This document shows positions 54,022-64,000 of a stretch of 64,000 bases of DNA, one piece after another. Each line of letters begins with the position of its first letter. Position 1 is the first letter of the stretch. The translations under genes and the position numbers were made by a program. The notes under the pieces are model-generated. The model was not told the DNA's origin and did not search any database. It saw only the letters and a program-made list of their open reading frames with translations. The stretch comes from Neoarius graeffei (lineage: Eukaryota; Chordata; Actinopteri; Siluriformes; Ariidae): positions 74,369,649-74,433,648 of the forward strand of contig NC_083569.1 of NCBI RefSeq assembly GCF_027579695.1, written 5' to 3'.

Positions 54022-54374
54022 CACAACTTTATTCATCACACACTTGTGAAATTCCTCTCTGCATTTAACCCATCTGAAGCAGTGAACACACACACATACA
54101 TACCCAGAGCAGTGGGCAGCCATGCTAACAGCGCCCAGGGAGCAGTTGGGAGTTAGGTGCCTCGCTCAAGGGCACCTCAGCCCAAGGCCATCCCATATTA
54201 ACCTAACCGCATGTCTTTGGGGGGAACCGGAGCACCCGGAGCAAACCCACACCGACATGGCGAGAACATGCAAACTCCATACAGAAAGGCCCCTGCCGAC
54301 CGCTGGGCTCGAACCCAGAACCTTCTTGCTGTGAGGTGACCGTGCTAACCACTACACCACCGTGCCGCCCCAGT
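53985..54374 (-). mobile_element. SINE family B, minus
   Basis: Starts at an AAAG run (53990-54020), followed by CACACTTGTGAAATTCCTCT and CCCATCTGAAGCAGTGAACA, and ends GCTAACCACTACACCACCGT. The tail is simple-repeat AAAG where the copy at 50281 has CTT. Confidence 0.9.
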
Positions 54375-55123
54375 TAGCGCGACATTTAATTTTGTGGAAG
54401 ATCCATGAGACAAGTTACTTCCTGTTATCGCTTATACAGTCATGTGAAAAAACAAGTACGTCTCATGAAAACTGTAGACTTTCCTCGAGATATTTAAACA
54501 AGCAAACTTTTCACTCTCTTTGGTACCGTGCCTACTGATAAAAGGTGATATACTCCAACAAACACATACAACTGACAGTCATTCATAATTAAAATAAAAA
54601 AAAAGGACATCCTTGGCGTCAGAAAGCTAGCATTGCCCCCTTTTACAGAAATGACTTCTTGTAGAGGTTTAGCATAATGGTCCACCAGTCTCTGACAGGC
54701 ATCGGCTTGCTGAAATTTCTGCCCGCTCTTCCATGCAAAATCCCTTCAGTTGCAAGATGTTTGGGGGTTTTCTTGCATGTACTGCTCTTTTCAAATCTCA
54801 CCACAACATTTCAATAGGGTTCAAATCCGGGCTTTGAGGAAGCCATTCCATAACCCTCCATTTCTTCTTTTTGAGCCGTTCCTTGATGGATTTGCGAGTG
54901 TGCTTATAGTCTAGGACCTGGCTTAGACATGTATGCACATAATTTAGGAGAGGATAACTCAACTGTTATAGGATAATTTGACCCCAAGGAATAACTTGGG
55001 ATGTGTGCCAAAAATCGCTATCCGGGGCGAACAGCCTGAAAATTACCAATCCAAGATGGCCACCGGTATTATTAATATTATTGCTTTACTCTTTATGTTC
55101 CTGACTCTGGTTTATGTGACACA

Positions 55124-56676
55124 TACAGTGGTGCTTGAAAGTTTGTGAACCCTTTAGAATTTTCTCTATTTCTGCATAAATATGACCTAAAACATCATCA
55201 GATTTTCACACAAGTCTTAAAAGTAGATAAAGAGAACCCAGTTAAACAAATGAGACAAAAATATTATACTTGGTCATTTATTTATTGAGGAAAATGATCC
55301 AATATTACATATCTGTGAGTGGCAAAAGTATGTGAAGCTTTGCTTTCAGTATCTGGTGTGACCCCCTTGTGCAGCAATAACTGCAACTAAACGTTTCCAG
55401 TAACTGTTGATCAGTCCTGCACACCGGCTTGGAGGAATTTTAGCCCATTCCTCCATACAGAACAGCTTCAACTCTGGGATGTTGGTGGGTTTCCTCACAT
55501 GAACTGCCCGCTTCATGTCCTTCCACAACATTTCCATTGGATTAAGGTCAGGACTTTGACTTGGCCATTCCAAAACATTAACTTTATTCTTCTTTAACCA
55601 TTCCTTGGTAGAATGACTTGTGTGCTTAGGGTCGTTGTCTTGCTGCATGACCCACCTTCTCTTGAGATTCAGTTCATGGACAGATGTCCTGACATTTTCC
55701 TTTAGAATTTGCTGGTATAATTCAGATTTCATTGTTCCATCAATGATGGCAAGCCGTCCTGGCCCAGATGCAGCAAAACAGGCCCAAGCCATGATACTAC
55801 CACATAACGCTTCTCATTTAAACCAAAAAGTTCTATTTTGATCTCATCCGTCCACAAAACATTTTTCCAATAGCCTTCTGGCTTGTCCACGTGATCTTTA
55901 GCAAACTGCAGACAAGCAGCAATGTTCTTTTTGGACAGCAGTGGCTTTCTCCTTGCAACCCTGCCATGCACACCATTGTTGTTCAGTGTTCTCCTGATGG
56001 TGGACTCATGAACATTAACATTAGCCAAATGTGAGAGATGCCTTTGGTTGCTTAGAAGTTACCCAGGGGTCCTTTGTGACCTCGCCGACTATTACACGCC
56101 TTGCTCTTGGAGTGATCTTTGTTGGTCGACCACTCCTGGGGAGGGTAACAATGGTCTTGAATTTCCTCCATTTGTACACAATCTGTCTGACTGTGGATTG
56201 GTGGAGTCCAAACTCTTTAGAGATGGTTTTGTATCCTTTTCCAGCCTGATGAGCATCAACAACGCTTTTCCTGAGGTCCTCAGAAATCTTCTTTGTTCGT
56301 GCCATGATACACTTCCACAAACATGTGTTGTGAAGATCAGACTTTGATAGATCCCTGTTCTTTAAATAAAACAGGGTGCCCACTCACACCTGATTGTCAT
56401 CCCATTGATTGAAAACACCTGACTCTAATTTCACCTTCAAATTAACTGCTAATCCTAGAGGTTCACATACTTTTGCCACTCACAGATATGTAATATTGGA
56501 TCATTTTCCTTAATAACTAAATGACTAAGTATAATATTTTTTTGTCTCATTTGTTTAACTGGGTTCTCTTTATCTACTTTTAAGACTTGTGTGAAAATCT
56601 AATGATGTTTTAGGTCATATTTATGCAGAAAGATAGAAAATTATAAAGGGTTCACAAACTTTCAAGCACCACTGTA
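55124..56676 (-). mobile_element. Tc1-like element copy D (CAGTGGTGCTTGAAAG family)
   Basis: TA at 55124-55125 and 56675-56676. Same family as copies A to C, in minus orientation, 1553 bp with a short internal deletion. It is the innermost layer of this nest. Confidence 0.96.
55346..56305 (-). pseudogene. Tc1-like transposase copy D, frameshifts and deletion
   Basis: Start MARTKKISEDLRKSVVDAHQ at 56305. A frameshift lies near 56030 (after KQPKASLTFG). The first Asp is present (LWTDEIKIE). About 75 bp between KRYV and MAWACF are missing, apparently via a repeated GTAGTATCATGG, removing the NxIPSVKHGGG block. QQDNDPKHT and NPMEMLW remain in the last frame, ending at 55346. All three catalytic positions persist, but never in one frame. 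Confidence 0.93.
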
Positions 56677-57584
56677 AACAATAATAATCTGGTGATAAAA
56701 GTTGTATTGTTGGCTGTTAAACATTTAGGCTTTCAAGATATTGCTGCCTATTAAAGTAATAAGTTTTGTAATTTTCACTTTAACATTCCATTGATCATAA
56801 TAGTATGATTGAAAATACAATTTCTTTATATTAATCAAATGCTTGCTTTCTTATACTCCCCTAAATTATGTGCATAGGTCTCTCAATTCCATTTTTGCTG
56901 TTTTTTTTTTTTTACCTTGCCGTTGACCATAGCTTGTTCTCTTTTCCTTCAATCATGAAAATGATGTCACTAATGGATTCCCCATACCCAAAACCCCATA
57001 AAATGAGGTATTGCACATACTTCTGTGGTGAGTGGCTCAAAAATTGATATTTTCAATATGGGTACCGGCAGCCATCTTGGATTGGTAATTTTTGGCCTGT
57101 TCGCCCGGGATAGAGATTTTGGCACACATCCCAAGTTGTTCCTTGGGTTCAAATTAGCCTATAACAGTTGAGTTATCCTCTTCTGAATTATGTGTAAACA
57201 TATCTAACTCAGGTCCTCTACTATTAGGATCATTATCTTGTTCAAAGGTCCACTTTCGGTTCAGCTTTGAACAGATGGCCTTACATTATCCTCAATCACT
57301 CTTGGATATGATTCAGAATTCATCATTGAATCAATGAATGCAAGCTTCCCAGTCCCTGAGGCAGTGAAGCAACCCCAAACCAGAACATTTCCACCATCAT
57401 GCTTCACAACTGGTAAGAGGTTCTTCTGCTGAAAAGCTATTGTTGGTCCGTGCCACACATTTGATTCATCTGTCCAGAGCATGTTTTTCCAAATGGCCTA
57501 GTCTTTGCCTCCATGTTCATTGGCAAATTGTAGTCTTGCTTTGGTGTTCCTTTTGGACAGCAAAGGCTTTTCCTGGCACGCCTC

Positions 57585-58702
57585 CAGAGATGCCAACATT
57601 GACAAATGAAAAAGAGTAGTACCTCCAAACGCAGCAAGGTGAAGCTGAGGGAAGCAAGGCTTTCTATTAGGCCAGGGGTCTGGGGGTCCCCAGAAACCAA
57701 ATTTCAGGGAAGCTCAGAGATGCAATCTAGGCCATTTTGAGCTACTTTTTGAGGAAAATAAATGCAGGGATTACTGTACAAGGTGGCATGGTGGTTAGCA
57801 CTGTCGCCTCACAGCAAGAAGGTCCTGGGTTCGAGCCCAGCAGCCGACAGGGGCCTTTCTGTGTGGAGTTTGCATGTTCTCTCCATGTCCGTGTGCGTTT
57901 CCTCCGGGTGCTCCGGTTTCCCCCACAGTCCAAAGACATGCAGGTTAGGTTAACTGGTGACTCTAAATTGACCGTAGGTGTGAATGTGAGTGTGAATGGT
58001 TGTCTGTGTCTATGTGTCAGCCCTGTGATGACCTGGCCACTTGTCCAGGGTGTACCCCGCCTTTCACCCGTAGTCAGCTGGGATAGGATCCAGCTTGCCT
58101 GCGACCCTGTAGAACAGGATAAGCGGCTATACATGATGGATGGATTACTGTACAGTATGCTGAAATCACACCTACACAGAGTACAGTAGGCATGGGGATT
58201 GTCCAATTTCGATTGTACGATACACGGCCTAGTTAATATTCAGTGAGAAATTGCTATTCACATAGCCTCTTCTTTTTAGGCGGAGACTCCATCATTCACA
58301 ATCCATGGCCTGTCTTCACTTTTCATACCTGTGTGTGAGAGAAATTGAAAGGTTCAGTTCTGGAACATGGCCGACGAAGACAGTTTGCTTCCAGGAAGTC
58401 TATGCATCACTACTGTGTGTTTTCTTAGCACTGCATTTAACACGCGATCTGACTGGCCAAGAGCATGAATCAGGCCACCTCTCAGCCAATCACAGCGCAG
58501 CGAACATAAGGATATAGGAATTCCTGGAATTATCCGAATCAGCGTTAACAGTGACGTGAACAGTCCGGAAAATATGTTGATTTGATTGACACATGGACAT
58601 AACTGGTTGAAAAATGTATTATTTTCAGGTCTAAGCGTAGCACCGTAATTATGCTTCAAATCCGTAGCTGCTACGCCCAAATCGTGTATGTTGGCATCTC
58701 TG
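57585..58702. mobile_element. hAT-like element inside the Tc1
   Basis: Left CAGAGATGCCAACA and right complement CAGAGATGCCAACA match for 14 bases. Flanks GGAGGCG and GGAGACG (on the minus strand) may be the target duplication. It interrupts the host transposase between CLH/GRR and ARKSLC-like text. It holds a SINE and no transposase. Confidence 0.8.
57781..58141 (+). mobile_element. SINE family A inside the hAT-like element
   Basis: A 13 bp duplication GGATTACTGTACA at 57768-57780 and 58142-58154. The head lacks GGCGGCA and starts AGGTGGCATGGTGG. Tail ends GGCTATACATGATGGATGG. Confidence 0.95.
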
Positions 58703-59247
58703 CGTCTCCCATGCAGGTCAAATTTGTCCAATCTTTTTCTGATTGTAGACGTATATACTTTCACACCAATGGGAGCAAGAGTTACCTGCAGATCCAGTGA
58801 TGAAATTCTGGGGTTCTTGTAGACTTCTCTTAGCATCAAACAATCTGCTCTTGGGCTGAATTTGCTGGGGCAGCCAGTCCTGGACAAAGTGGCAGCTGTT
58901 TGAAATCTATACCACTTGTACAGGATTTTCCTTATAGTGGAATGATTCATTTCTAATCACTCAGAGATCTTTTTTAAATCCCTTGCCAGATTCATAGGCA
59001 TCCACAACCTTTTTGTATAAGGTCTTTAGATCTTGGCATGACGACGCCACACACTTCAATAGTAAAGAGAACACCAGACCCTCAATGTCAGGTTTAAATA
59101 AGACGGGTTCCACCTGCTCCTTCACCTGCAGGAGGTTCTAATCAATGGCAGCTAATCTGGAACATCCAAGTCTAATTTTATGGACTTGAAAAAAAGTGTG
59201 AGATAAATATAAGGGTACACTTACTTTTTTCCCCCCACTGATTTCTT

Positions 59248-59911
59248 TTAAAGGGGAACTGAAGGCAATTTTTTTATTATCAAAATTCAATTTCTCGTTT
59301 TATTAAATACAGGAATGCATTTTTGTTCGCTATTTTGTCACTGCTATAGCAAGTTCTGAGTGTTTGAAATATGCTCTGTAATATATCAGTCCATATGTCA
59401 AAGCAATGGCTGTAAACGAGATTCGTTGAGACCTGTGTGAGACATTGTAGGATGGAAGTAAAACGTACAGCAGAAATCAAAGTGACCAACATCTGCCAAC
59501 GTTGTCAAAAGAATGCTGATGTAATCGAGCTGGAAGTTTTGCTTGTTTTGATAGCAATCAGGAAAGTTTGAAAAAAGTAGGCAGTAATCGTCATTTCAAC
59601 TCGTTTTTGTGCAATACTTCGTTTGGAAAACAGTTTTCAAAATGGCGGCACTGACACCTGGCTGACACGTCATGTTTCGAAGTCTCGCACAAGTCTCATG
59701 AAGATCACGCGGATAAGCGACGCCTGCCGTGGACCAAGCGAACTAAATTCAACACGGCTAAAAACCGAATAGGCCGATAAGTATAATATTTAATTGCAAT
59801 TAGCTGCCAATACGAGTCACGATATAAGGTTACTAAAACCGAAAACGTAATTGAATAACATGTTAATTAAGAAATAAAGCAAGTTTAAAAATGAGTTCAG
59901 TTCTCCTTTAC
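59248..59911. mobile_element. TTAA-type MITE inside the Tc1
   Basis: TTAA at 59248-59251 then AGGGGAACTGAAGGCAATTT; the right end complement reads AGGAGAACTGAACTCATTTT next to TTAC at 59908-59911, a one-base change from TTAA. Contains TTTTCAAAATGGCGGCACTG. Kolobok-like, non-autonomous. Confidence 0.7.
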
Positions 59912-60189
59912 AGTAATTTAAATTATGAATGACAACAAAATGGCAATTTTATGTCGTTTGTTGAAGTACATGACCTTTATCTGTAGGCATTGTATCAAAG
60001 AGAGGGAAATGTTTGCTTGATTAAACATGCTGAGAAAAGACTACAATTTCCATGTACTCATTTTTTTTCCACATGACTGCATTATAGCAGCTATAAATAG
60101 CCATTCCCTCCCCAGCGTCTCTTTTTTCCCCTCTCTCGAAGATAAATAAATGTGGCATGTCATGTTGCAGGGAAACTAGAAAGCACAAA

Positions 60190-60530
60190 GCCCTCTGTCC
60201 TTTCCACTAGATTTTGGAGGCTGGCTGTGGGGATTTATGTTCATTCAGTTACAAGAGCATTAGTGAGGTCAGGCACTGATATTGGGTGAGGAAGCAATTA
60301 ATTTCCAATTCATCCCAAAGGTGTTCAGCAGGGTTAAGGTCAAGTCTCTGTGCAGGACACTCAGGTTCTTCGTGGCAAGCTATATCTCCATGGACCTTGC
60401 TGTGCACAGGGGCGCCATCATACTGGAACATCTTTAGGTCTCTTCATTCCAGTGAAGGGAAGTTGTAATACTACAACATACAAAGACATCCTGTGCAATT
60501 GTGTCCTTCCAACTTTGTGGTACCCACCAT
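60190..60530 (-). pseudogene. Tc1/mariner transposase C-terminal fragment
   Basis: The minus frame MFQYDGAPVHSKVHGDIACH continues CPAQRLDLNPAEHLWDELE. The second catalytic Asp (QYDGAPVH) and the Glu (NPAEHLW) are present, but only 28 residues apart where family members have 34, so there is a small deletion. The rest is missing. The family differs from the other Tc1 families here. Downstream CCAAAATCTAGTGG is part of the same element. Confidence 0.7.
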
Positions 60531-61239
60531 CATCTCATTCCATACTCTTCTAGAGCTTCGGAGACCGTTTTCATCCATTTGGACCCGTCAGCTGTCTTTC
60601 TTTTTGCCTCCTGTGGAGTGAGGCCAGTCCACTTCCAGATGTTATCCATCCATGTTAGCCTTTGTCTGCCTCTGGAGCGTCTGTCTTCAGCTCCTCCTTC
60701 TAGGATATCTCTCTCTAGGGAATTATAGTCTCTGGAGATATGTCCATAGCAGCACAGCTTCCTCATGATTATCATACTTAATATCACTGGTTTGGTGTTT
60801 ATTCTTTCCAGGATGGTGTTATTATAGAAATGGGTTCAGTCCGTCCATCCGGTCACGTTTTCATTTCCGGGCCATATCTTTAAAACTACTGAAGATATCT
60901 TCATGAAACTTTGTAGACATATCAAGAAACATATGAACTGGTGCCTTTTGCTATTTTGGATTTTTTTTGGAAAAATTTTTCAAATTTTTACATAAAAAAT
61001 AGATTTTGACTTAGTTTCTAAGAGCAACGTTCGTTTCTGGGGCATATATCCAAAACTATTCATGATACGGATTTGAAACTTGGTACACGTTAACAAGGTG
61101 ATGTAGATGTGCCTTTTCTTACTAAGAAATTTGAGAAATTTTTATTTTTCATGTTTCCATGGAAACAATTTTCAGACTTACTGTAGTCTCTCAGGTTAGT
61201 CTTGGGGTAGGTTTTGTTTTTGGAGCAGAACTTGAAAAC

Positions 61240-62846
61240 TACAACCCCGATTCCAAAAAAGTTGGGACAAAGTACAAATTGTAAATAAAAACGGAATGCA
61301 ATGATGTGGAAGTTTCAAAATTCCATATTTTATTCAGAATAGAACATAGATGACATATCAAATGTTTAAACTGAGAAAATGTATCATTTAAAGAGAAAAA
61401 TTAGGTGATTTTAAATTTCATGACAACAACACATCGCAAAAAAGTTGGGACAAGGCCATGTTTCCCACTGTGAGACATCCCCTTTTCTCTTTACAACAGT
61501 CTGTAAACGTCTGGGGACTGAGGAGACAAGTTGCTCAAGTTTAGGGATAGGAATGTTAACCCATTCTTGTCTAATGTAGGATTCTAGTTGCTCAACTGTC
61601 TTAGGTCTTTTTTGTCGTATCTTCTGTTTTATGATGCGCCAAATGTTTTCTATGGGTGAAAGATCTGGACTGCAGGCTGGCCAGTTCAGTACCCGGACCC
61701 TTCTTCTACGCAGCCATGATGCTGTAATTGATGCAGTATGTGGTTTAGCATTGTCATGTTGGAAAATGCAAGGTCTTCCCTGAAAGAGACGTCGTCTGGA
61801 TGGGAGCATATGTTGCTCTAGAACCTGGATATACCTTTCAGCATTGATGGTGTCTTTCCAGATGTGTAAGCTGCCCATGCCACACGCACTAATGCAACCC
61901 CATACCATCAGAGATGCAGGCTTCTGAACTGAGCGCTGATAACAACTTGGGTCGTCCTTCTCCTCTTTAGTCTGAATGACACGGCGTCCCTGATTTCCAT
62001 AAAGAACTTCACATTTTGATTCGTCTGACCACAGAACAGTTTTCCACTTTGCCACAGTCCATTTTAAATGAGCCTTGGCCCAGAGAAGACGTCTGCGCTT
62101 CTGGATCATGTTTAGATACGGCTTCTTCTTTGAACTATAGAGTTTTAGCTGGCAATGGCGGATGGCACGGTGAATTGTGTTCACAGATAATGTTCTCTGG
62201 AAATATTTCTGAGCCCATTTTGTGATTTCCAATACAGAAGCATGCCTGTATGTGATGCAGTATCATCTAAGGGCCCGAAGATCACGGGCACCCAGTATGG
62301 TTTTCCGGCCTTGACCCTTACGCACAGAGATTCATCCAGATTCTCTGAATCTTTTGATGATATTATGCACTGTAGATGATATGTTCAAACTCTTTGCAAT
62401 TTTACACTGTCAAACTCCTTTCTGATATTGCGCCACTATTTGTCGGCGCAGAATTAGGGGGATTGGTGATCCTCTTCCCATCTTTACTTCTGAGAGCCGC
62501 TGCCACTCCAAGATGCTCTTTTTATACCCAGTCATGTTAATGACCTATTGCCAATTGACCTAATGAGTTGCAATTTGGTCCTCCAGCTGTTCTTTTTTTG
62601 TACCTTTAACTTTTACAGCCTCTTATTGCCCCTGTCCCAACTTTTTTGAGATGTGTTGCTGTCATGAAATTTCAAATGAGCCAATATTTGGCATGAAATT
62701 TCAAAATGTCTCACTTTCGACATTTGATATGTTGTCTATGTTCTATTGTGAATACAATATTAGTTTTTGAGATTTGTAAATTATTGCATTCCGTTTTTAT
62801 TTACAATTTGTACTTTGTCCCAACTTTTTTTGGAATCGGGGTTGTA
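61240..62846 (-). mobile_element. Tc1/mariner element, CAACCCCGATTCC family, copy 2
   Basis: TA at 61240-61241 and 62845-62846, 1607 bp. Ends CAACCCCGATTCCAAAAAAG and its complement; one A more in the right A run. Nearly identical to copy 1 at 16634-18242 over its length. Confidence 0.97.
61411..62481 (-). pseudogene. Tc1/mariner DD34E transposase copy 2, premature stop
   Basis: Starting at the ATG at 62481 (equivalent of Met19 in copy 1), a 3 bp deletion shortens the NTSSST helix and a CGG to TGA change at 62263-62265 stops the frame after ALR. Beyond it the frame is open to 61411 and carries [17 protein letters not shown] and SPIENIW: the complete Asp, Asp, Glu triad with 34 residues between the last two. 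So this copy has an intact catalytic site but a broken N-terminus, the reverse of copy 1. Confidence 0.93.
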
Positions 62847-63700
62847 TGAGTGGTATGGTCTTGAAAGTTGGTGTATATGTTGATTAAGTAATGTATATGT
62901 GCCTTTTGATACTAAGAAATGTGAGAAATTTTAATTTTTAGCTCACCTGGACCAACGGTCTGGTGGGCTTATGCCACGGGCTGCTGAGGTCAGTGTAAAG
63001 AGGTAGGGTTGGTTGGTTTCCTGCAGCACAACTTGAAAAATGTGACAAATATCATCTTGGAACTTGGTATATAGTTGGTATACAGGGCGGGGGATATAGA
63101 TGACCCTGTCTTCTTGTTTGTTATCCTTTCAGTGGAAGGTACCCTGAGGATTCTTCTGTATGTCCACATCTCAAATGCTGTCAATTTCTTTTCATCTGCT
63201 GCTTTGAGTGTCCATGTCTCACATCCATAGAGTGCAACCGACCAAACCAGACTCCTTAGCAGACGTAGTTTGGTGTTGATGCATACAGAGTGGTCTTTCC
63301 GTATGTTTCAGAGTTTACTACAGATGGAGCGTGCCATTCCTATCCTCCTCCTTATTTCTATGCTGCATTCATTTGTGCTGTTTAATTCTGCCCCAAGGTA
63401 TGTGAACCGATGCACTTGTTCAATTTTATTTGACCCGATGTAAATATCCGCTTGTATGGGTGACCTACTGTACTAACCACCATAACCTTGGTTTGCTTGA
63501 CATTCACCAGCACCCCATAATCTGCCGAGACCCGAGCCAAACGATCTAGAAGAGCTTGTAGGTGTCGGTTAGGATACTCAGATAGGAGTGTGATAGTCAG
63601 GTGTCCATATAGTCGAAGCAGGCAGTGCCCAAAGTAGTCATATTCCTTTCTGCAATATTCAAAAACCTGGAAATCTCGTTCTGTTGGCGACTGTGTCACC

Positions 63701-64000
63701 TCTGTCAGGAATGAATAGGCATGTTTATGACGGATTAATTTTTATTTTGAACAGATTGTGCCTTTGTAAGTGCAGTCCTCAGGGATGAGATAAAACCGAG
63801 CCGAGGTGCAGGAAGTTTGATATCTCCGACAGTTTGAGAAGACCGAGAGTTTGCTAGATGAGCTCAGCGGGAGGGAGAAGACGACAGAATGAGGGAAGAG
63901 CTGTCGGATGAACGTGGCACTACAGGGCCAAGGTTTTCTTGAAATAAATGCAGAAAGTGTGTGATGTGTCACGCAGTAATGCATCACCCCAGACTGTTTG
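63701..64000. other. Unassigned end of window
   Basis: An 81-codon minus frame at 63742-63987 shows no recognised domain. I saw no SERPINH1 exon here. Confidence 0.35.

Larger units (their letters stand above)
54911..57219. mobile_element. Element with 150 bp inverted arms inside the Tc1
   Basis: The left arm (CTAGGACCTGGCTTAGACAT to about 55075, including ATAACTCAACTGTTATAGGA and TTACCAATCCAAGATGGC) pairs with the right arm 57056-57219. Between the arms are about 45 bp, Tc1 copy D, and about 380 bp. It lands exactly between the second Asp and the Glu regions of the host transposase. No transposase of its own; superfamily unknown. Confidence 0.8.
54610..59039 (-). pseudogene. Host Tc1 transposase, in four dispersed pieces
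   Basis: Read on the minus strand. Piece 1 (59039 down to 58703): MPRSKDLIQK, frameshifted, then NHSTIRKILYKWYRF, an HTH with the TLSRTGCPSKFSPRA hook. Piece 2 (57584-57220): LLSKRNTKARLQFAN-like, NVLWTDESN with the first Asp, FVWGCFTASGTGKL-like, EQDNDP. Piece 3 (54910 to about 54610): [34 protein letters not shown] with the Glu, ending DHYAKPLQEVISVKGGN. A TGA follows IEMLW. The order Asp, Asp, Glu is that of a DD34E enzyme. Dead through indels, stops and insertions. Confidence 0.8.
54435..60084 (-). mobile_element. Old Tc1 element opened by three insertions
   Basis: The left TIR starts TACAGTCATGTGAAAAAACA at 54435. The right TIR is the complement at about 60050-60084 (ATGTACTCATTTTTTTTCCACATGACTGC), and the next inner 45 bp also pair (GTTTGCTTG near both ends). 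Host sequence survives in four parts: 54435-54910, 57220-57584, 58703-59247 and 59912-60084, together about 1.56 kb, the normal length of a Tc1 element. The three gaps hold separate elements. Confidence 0.85.
60816..63114. repeat. Diverged tandem repeat block within the LINE
   Basis: Units of roughly 130-200 bp share TTTGAAACTTGGTACACGTT-like and TGTGCCTTTT(C/G)(A/T)TACTAAGAAAT motifs (60840-61235, 62850-63100). They flank the Tc1/mariner copy 2. The block separates the two parts of the RTE LINE. No coding seen. Confidence 0.6.
60530..63700 (-). mobile_element. RTE-type LINE (minus), interrupted by a 2.3 kb block
   Basis: Upstream part (63700 to 63115): LQALLDRLARVSADYGVLVN with KQTKVMVVS, then ECSIEIRRRIGMARSIC, LVWSVALYGCETWTLKAADE and LTAFEMWTYRRILRVPSTER. 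Downstream part (60815 to 60530): KLCCYGHISRDYNSLERDIL and TWMDNIWKWTGLTPQEAKRK. Joined they give the usual RTE-type C-terminal order. Several frameshifts and stops; the RT YADD box lies off or is not visible. Broken by the tandem-repeat block that hosts a Tc1 element. Confidence 0.75.

Noticed and set aside
63742..63987. Possible upstream exon of the SERPINH1-like gene
   Set aside because: I compared the frames of both strands with serpin motifs and found none.

Overview
This is eukaryotic nuclear DNA from a vertebrate, almost certainly a ray-finned fish. The evidence is the repeat content: hundreds-of-bp tRNA-derived SINEs, Rex1-type, L2-type and RTE-type LINE pieces, Tc1/mariner DD34E transposons, hAT, TTAA-flanked Kolobok-like, ISL2EU-like and Crypton-like remnants, plus one exon of a fish-like SERPINH1 (HSP47) gene. 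An otophysan such as a catfish is plausible from the repeat style, but I cannot prove the species. Nothing resembles a bacterial operon, and most long open frames are transposon proteins or repeat artefacts.

Layout. 0-10 kb: SINEs, two foldback elements, a RecQ-like helicase fragment, TTAA-flanked elements with THAP zinc-finger exons, a hAT-like MITE and a composite SINE locus at 8918-9869. 10-16 kb: Crypton-derived repeats, a LINE endonuclease fragment and an L2 LINE whose reverse-transcriptase frame is split by a 1.5 kb AT-rich minisatellite. 16-23 kb: a GC-rich candidate promoter with X-box-like motifs, a Tc1/mariner element with a full-length but catalytically altered transposase, more minisatellite, and a Tc1 copy inside another repeat. 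23.7-28.4 kb: a three-level nest, Rex1 inside hAT inside SINE. 28.4-31 kb: nothing recognised. 31-36 kb: an ISL2EU-like two-gene remnant, a second Tc1 copy and a Crypton remnant. 36-40 kb: SINEs, a THAP exon and a 737 bp near-perfect palindrome between TTAA sites. 40-43 kb: LINE 3' ends, one interrupted by a deleted Tc1 copy. 44.8-45.1 kb: the only convincing host coding exon, the last exon of a SERPINH1-like gene on the minus strand. 46-49 kb: a 260 bp tandem repeat broken by a SINE and by a hAT-like element. 50-54 kb: two SINE families and a Tc1-like element carrying a THAP pseudogene. 54.4-60.1 kb: one old Tc1 element opened by three insertions, two of which carry further insertions. 60.1-63.7 kb: a mariner fragment and an RTE LINE interrupted by a block that holds a second copy of the 16.6 kb Tc1/mariner element.

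No complete intact autonomous element is seen. The parts do not form a pathway; they record successive insertions, which target duplications and empty-site comparisons allow to be ordered. The most useful observations are the datable nests, the mutated catalytic Asp in an otherwise open transposase, the ISL2EU-like gene pair, the composite SINE with a single outer target duplication, and the recurrent THAP exons.
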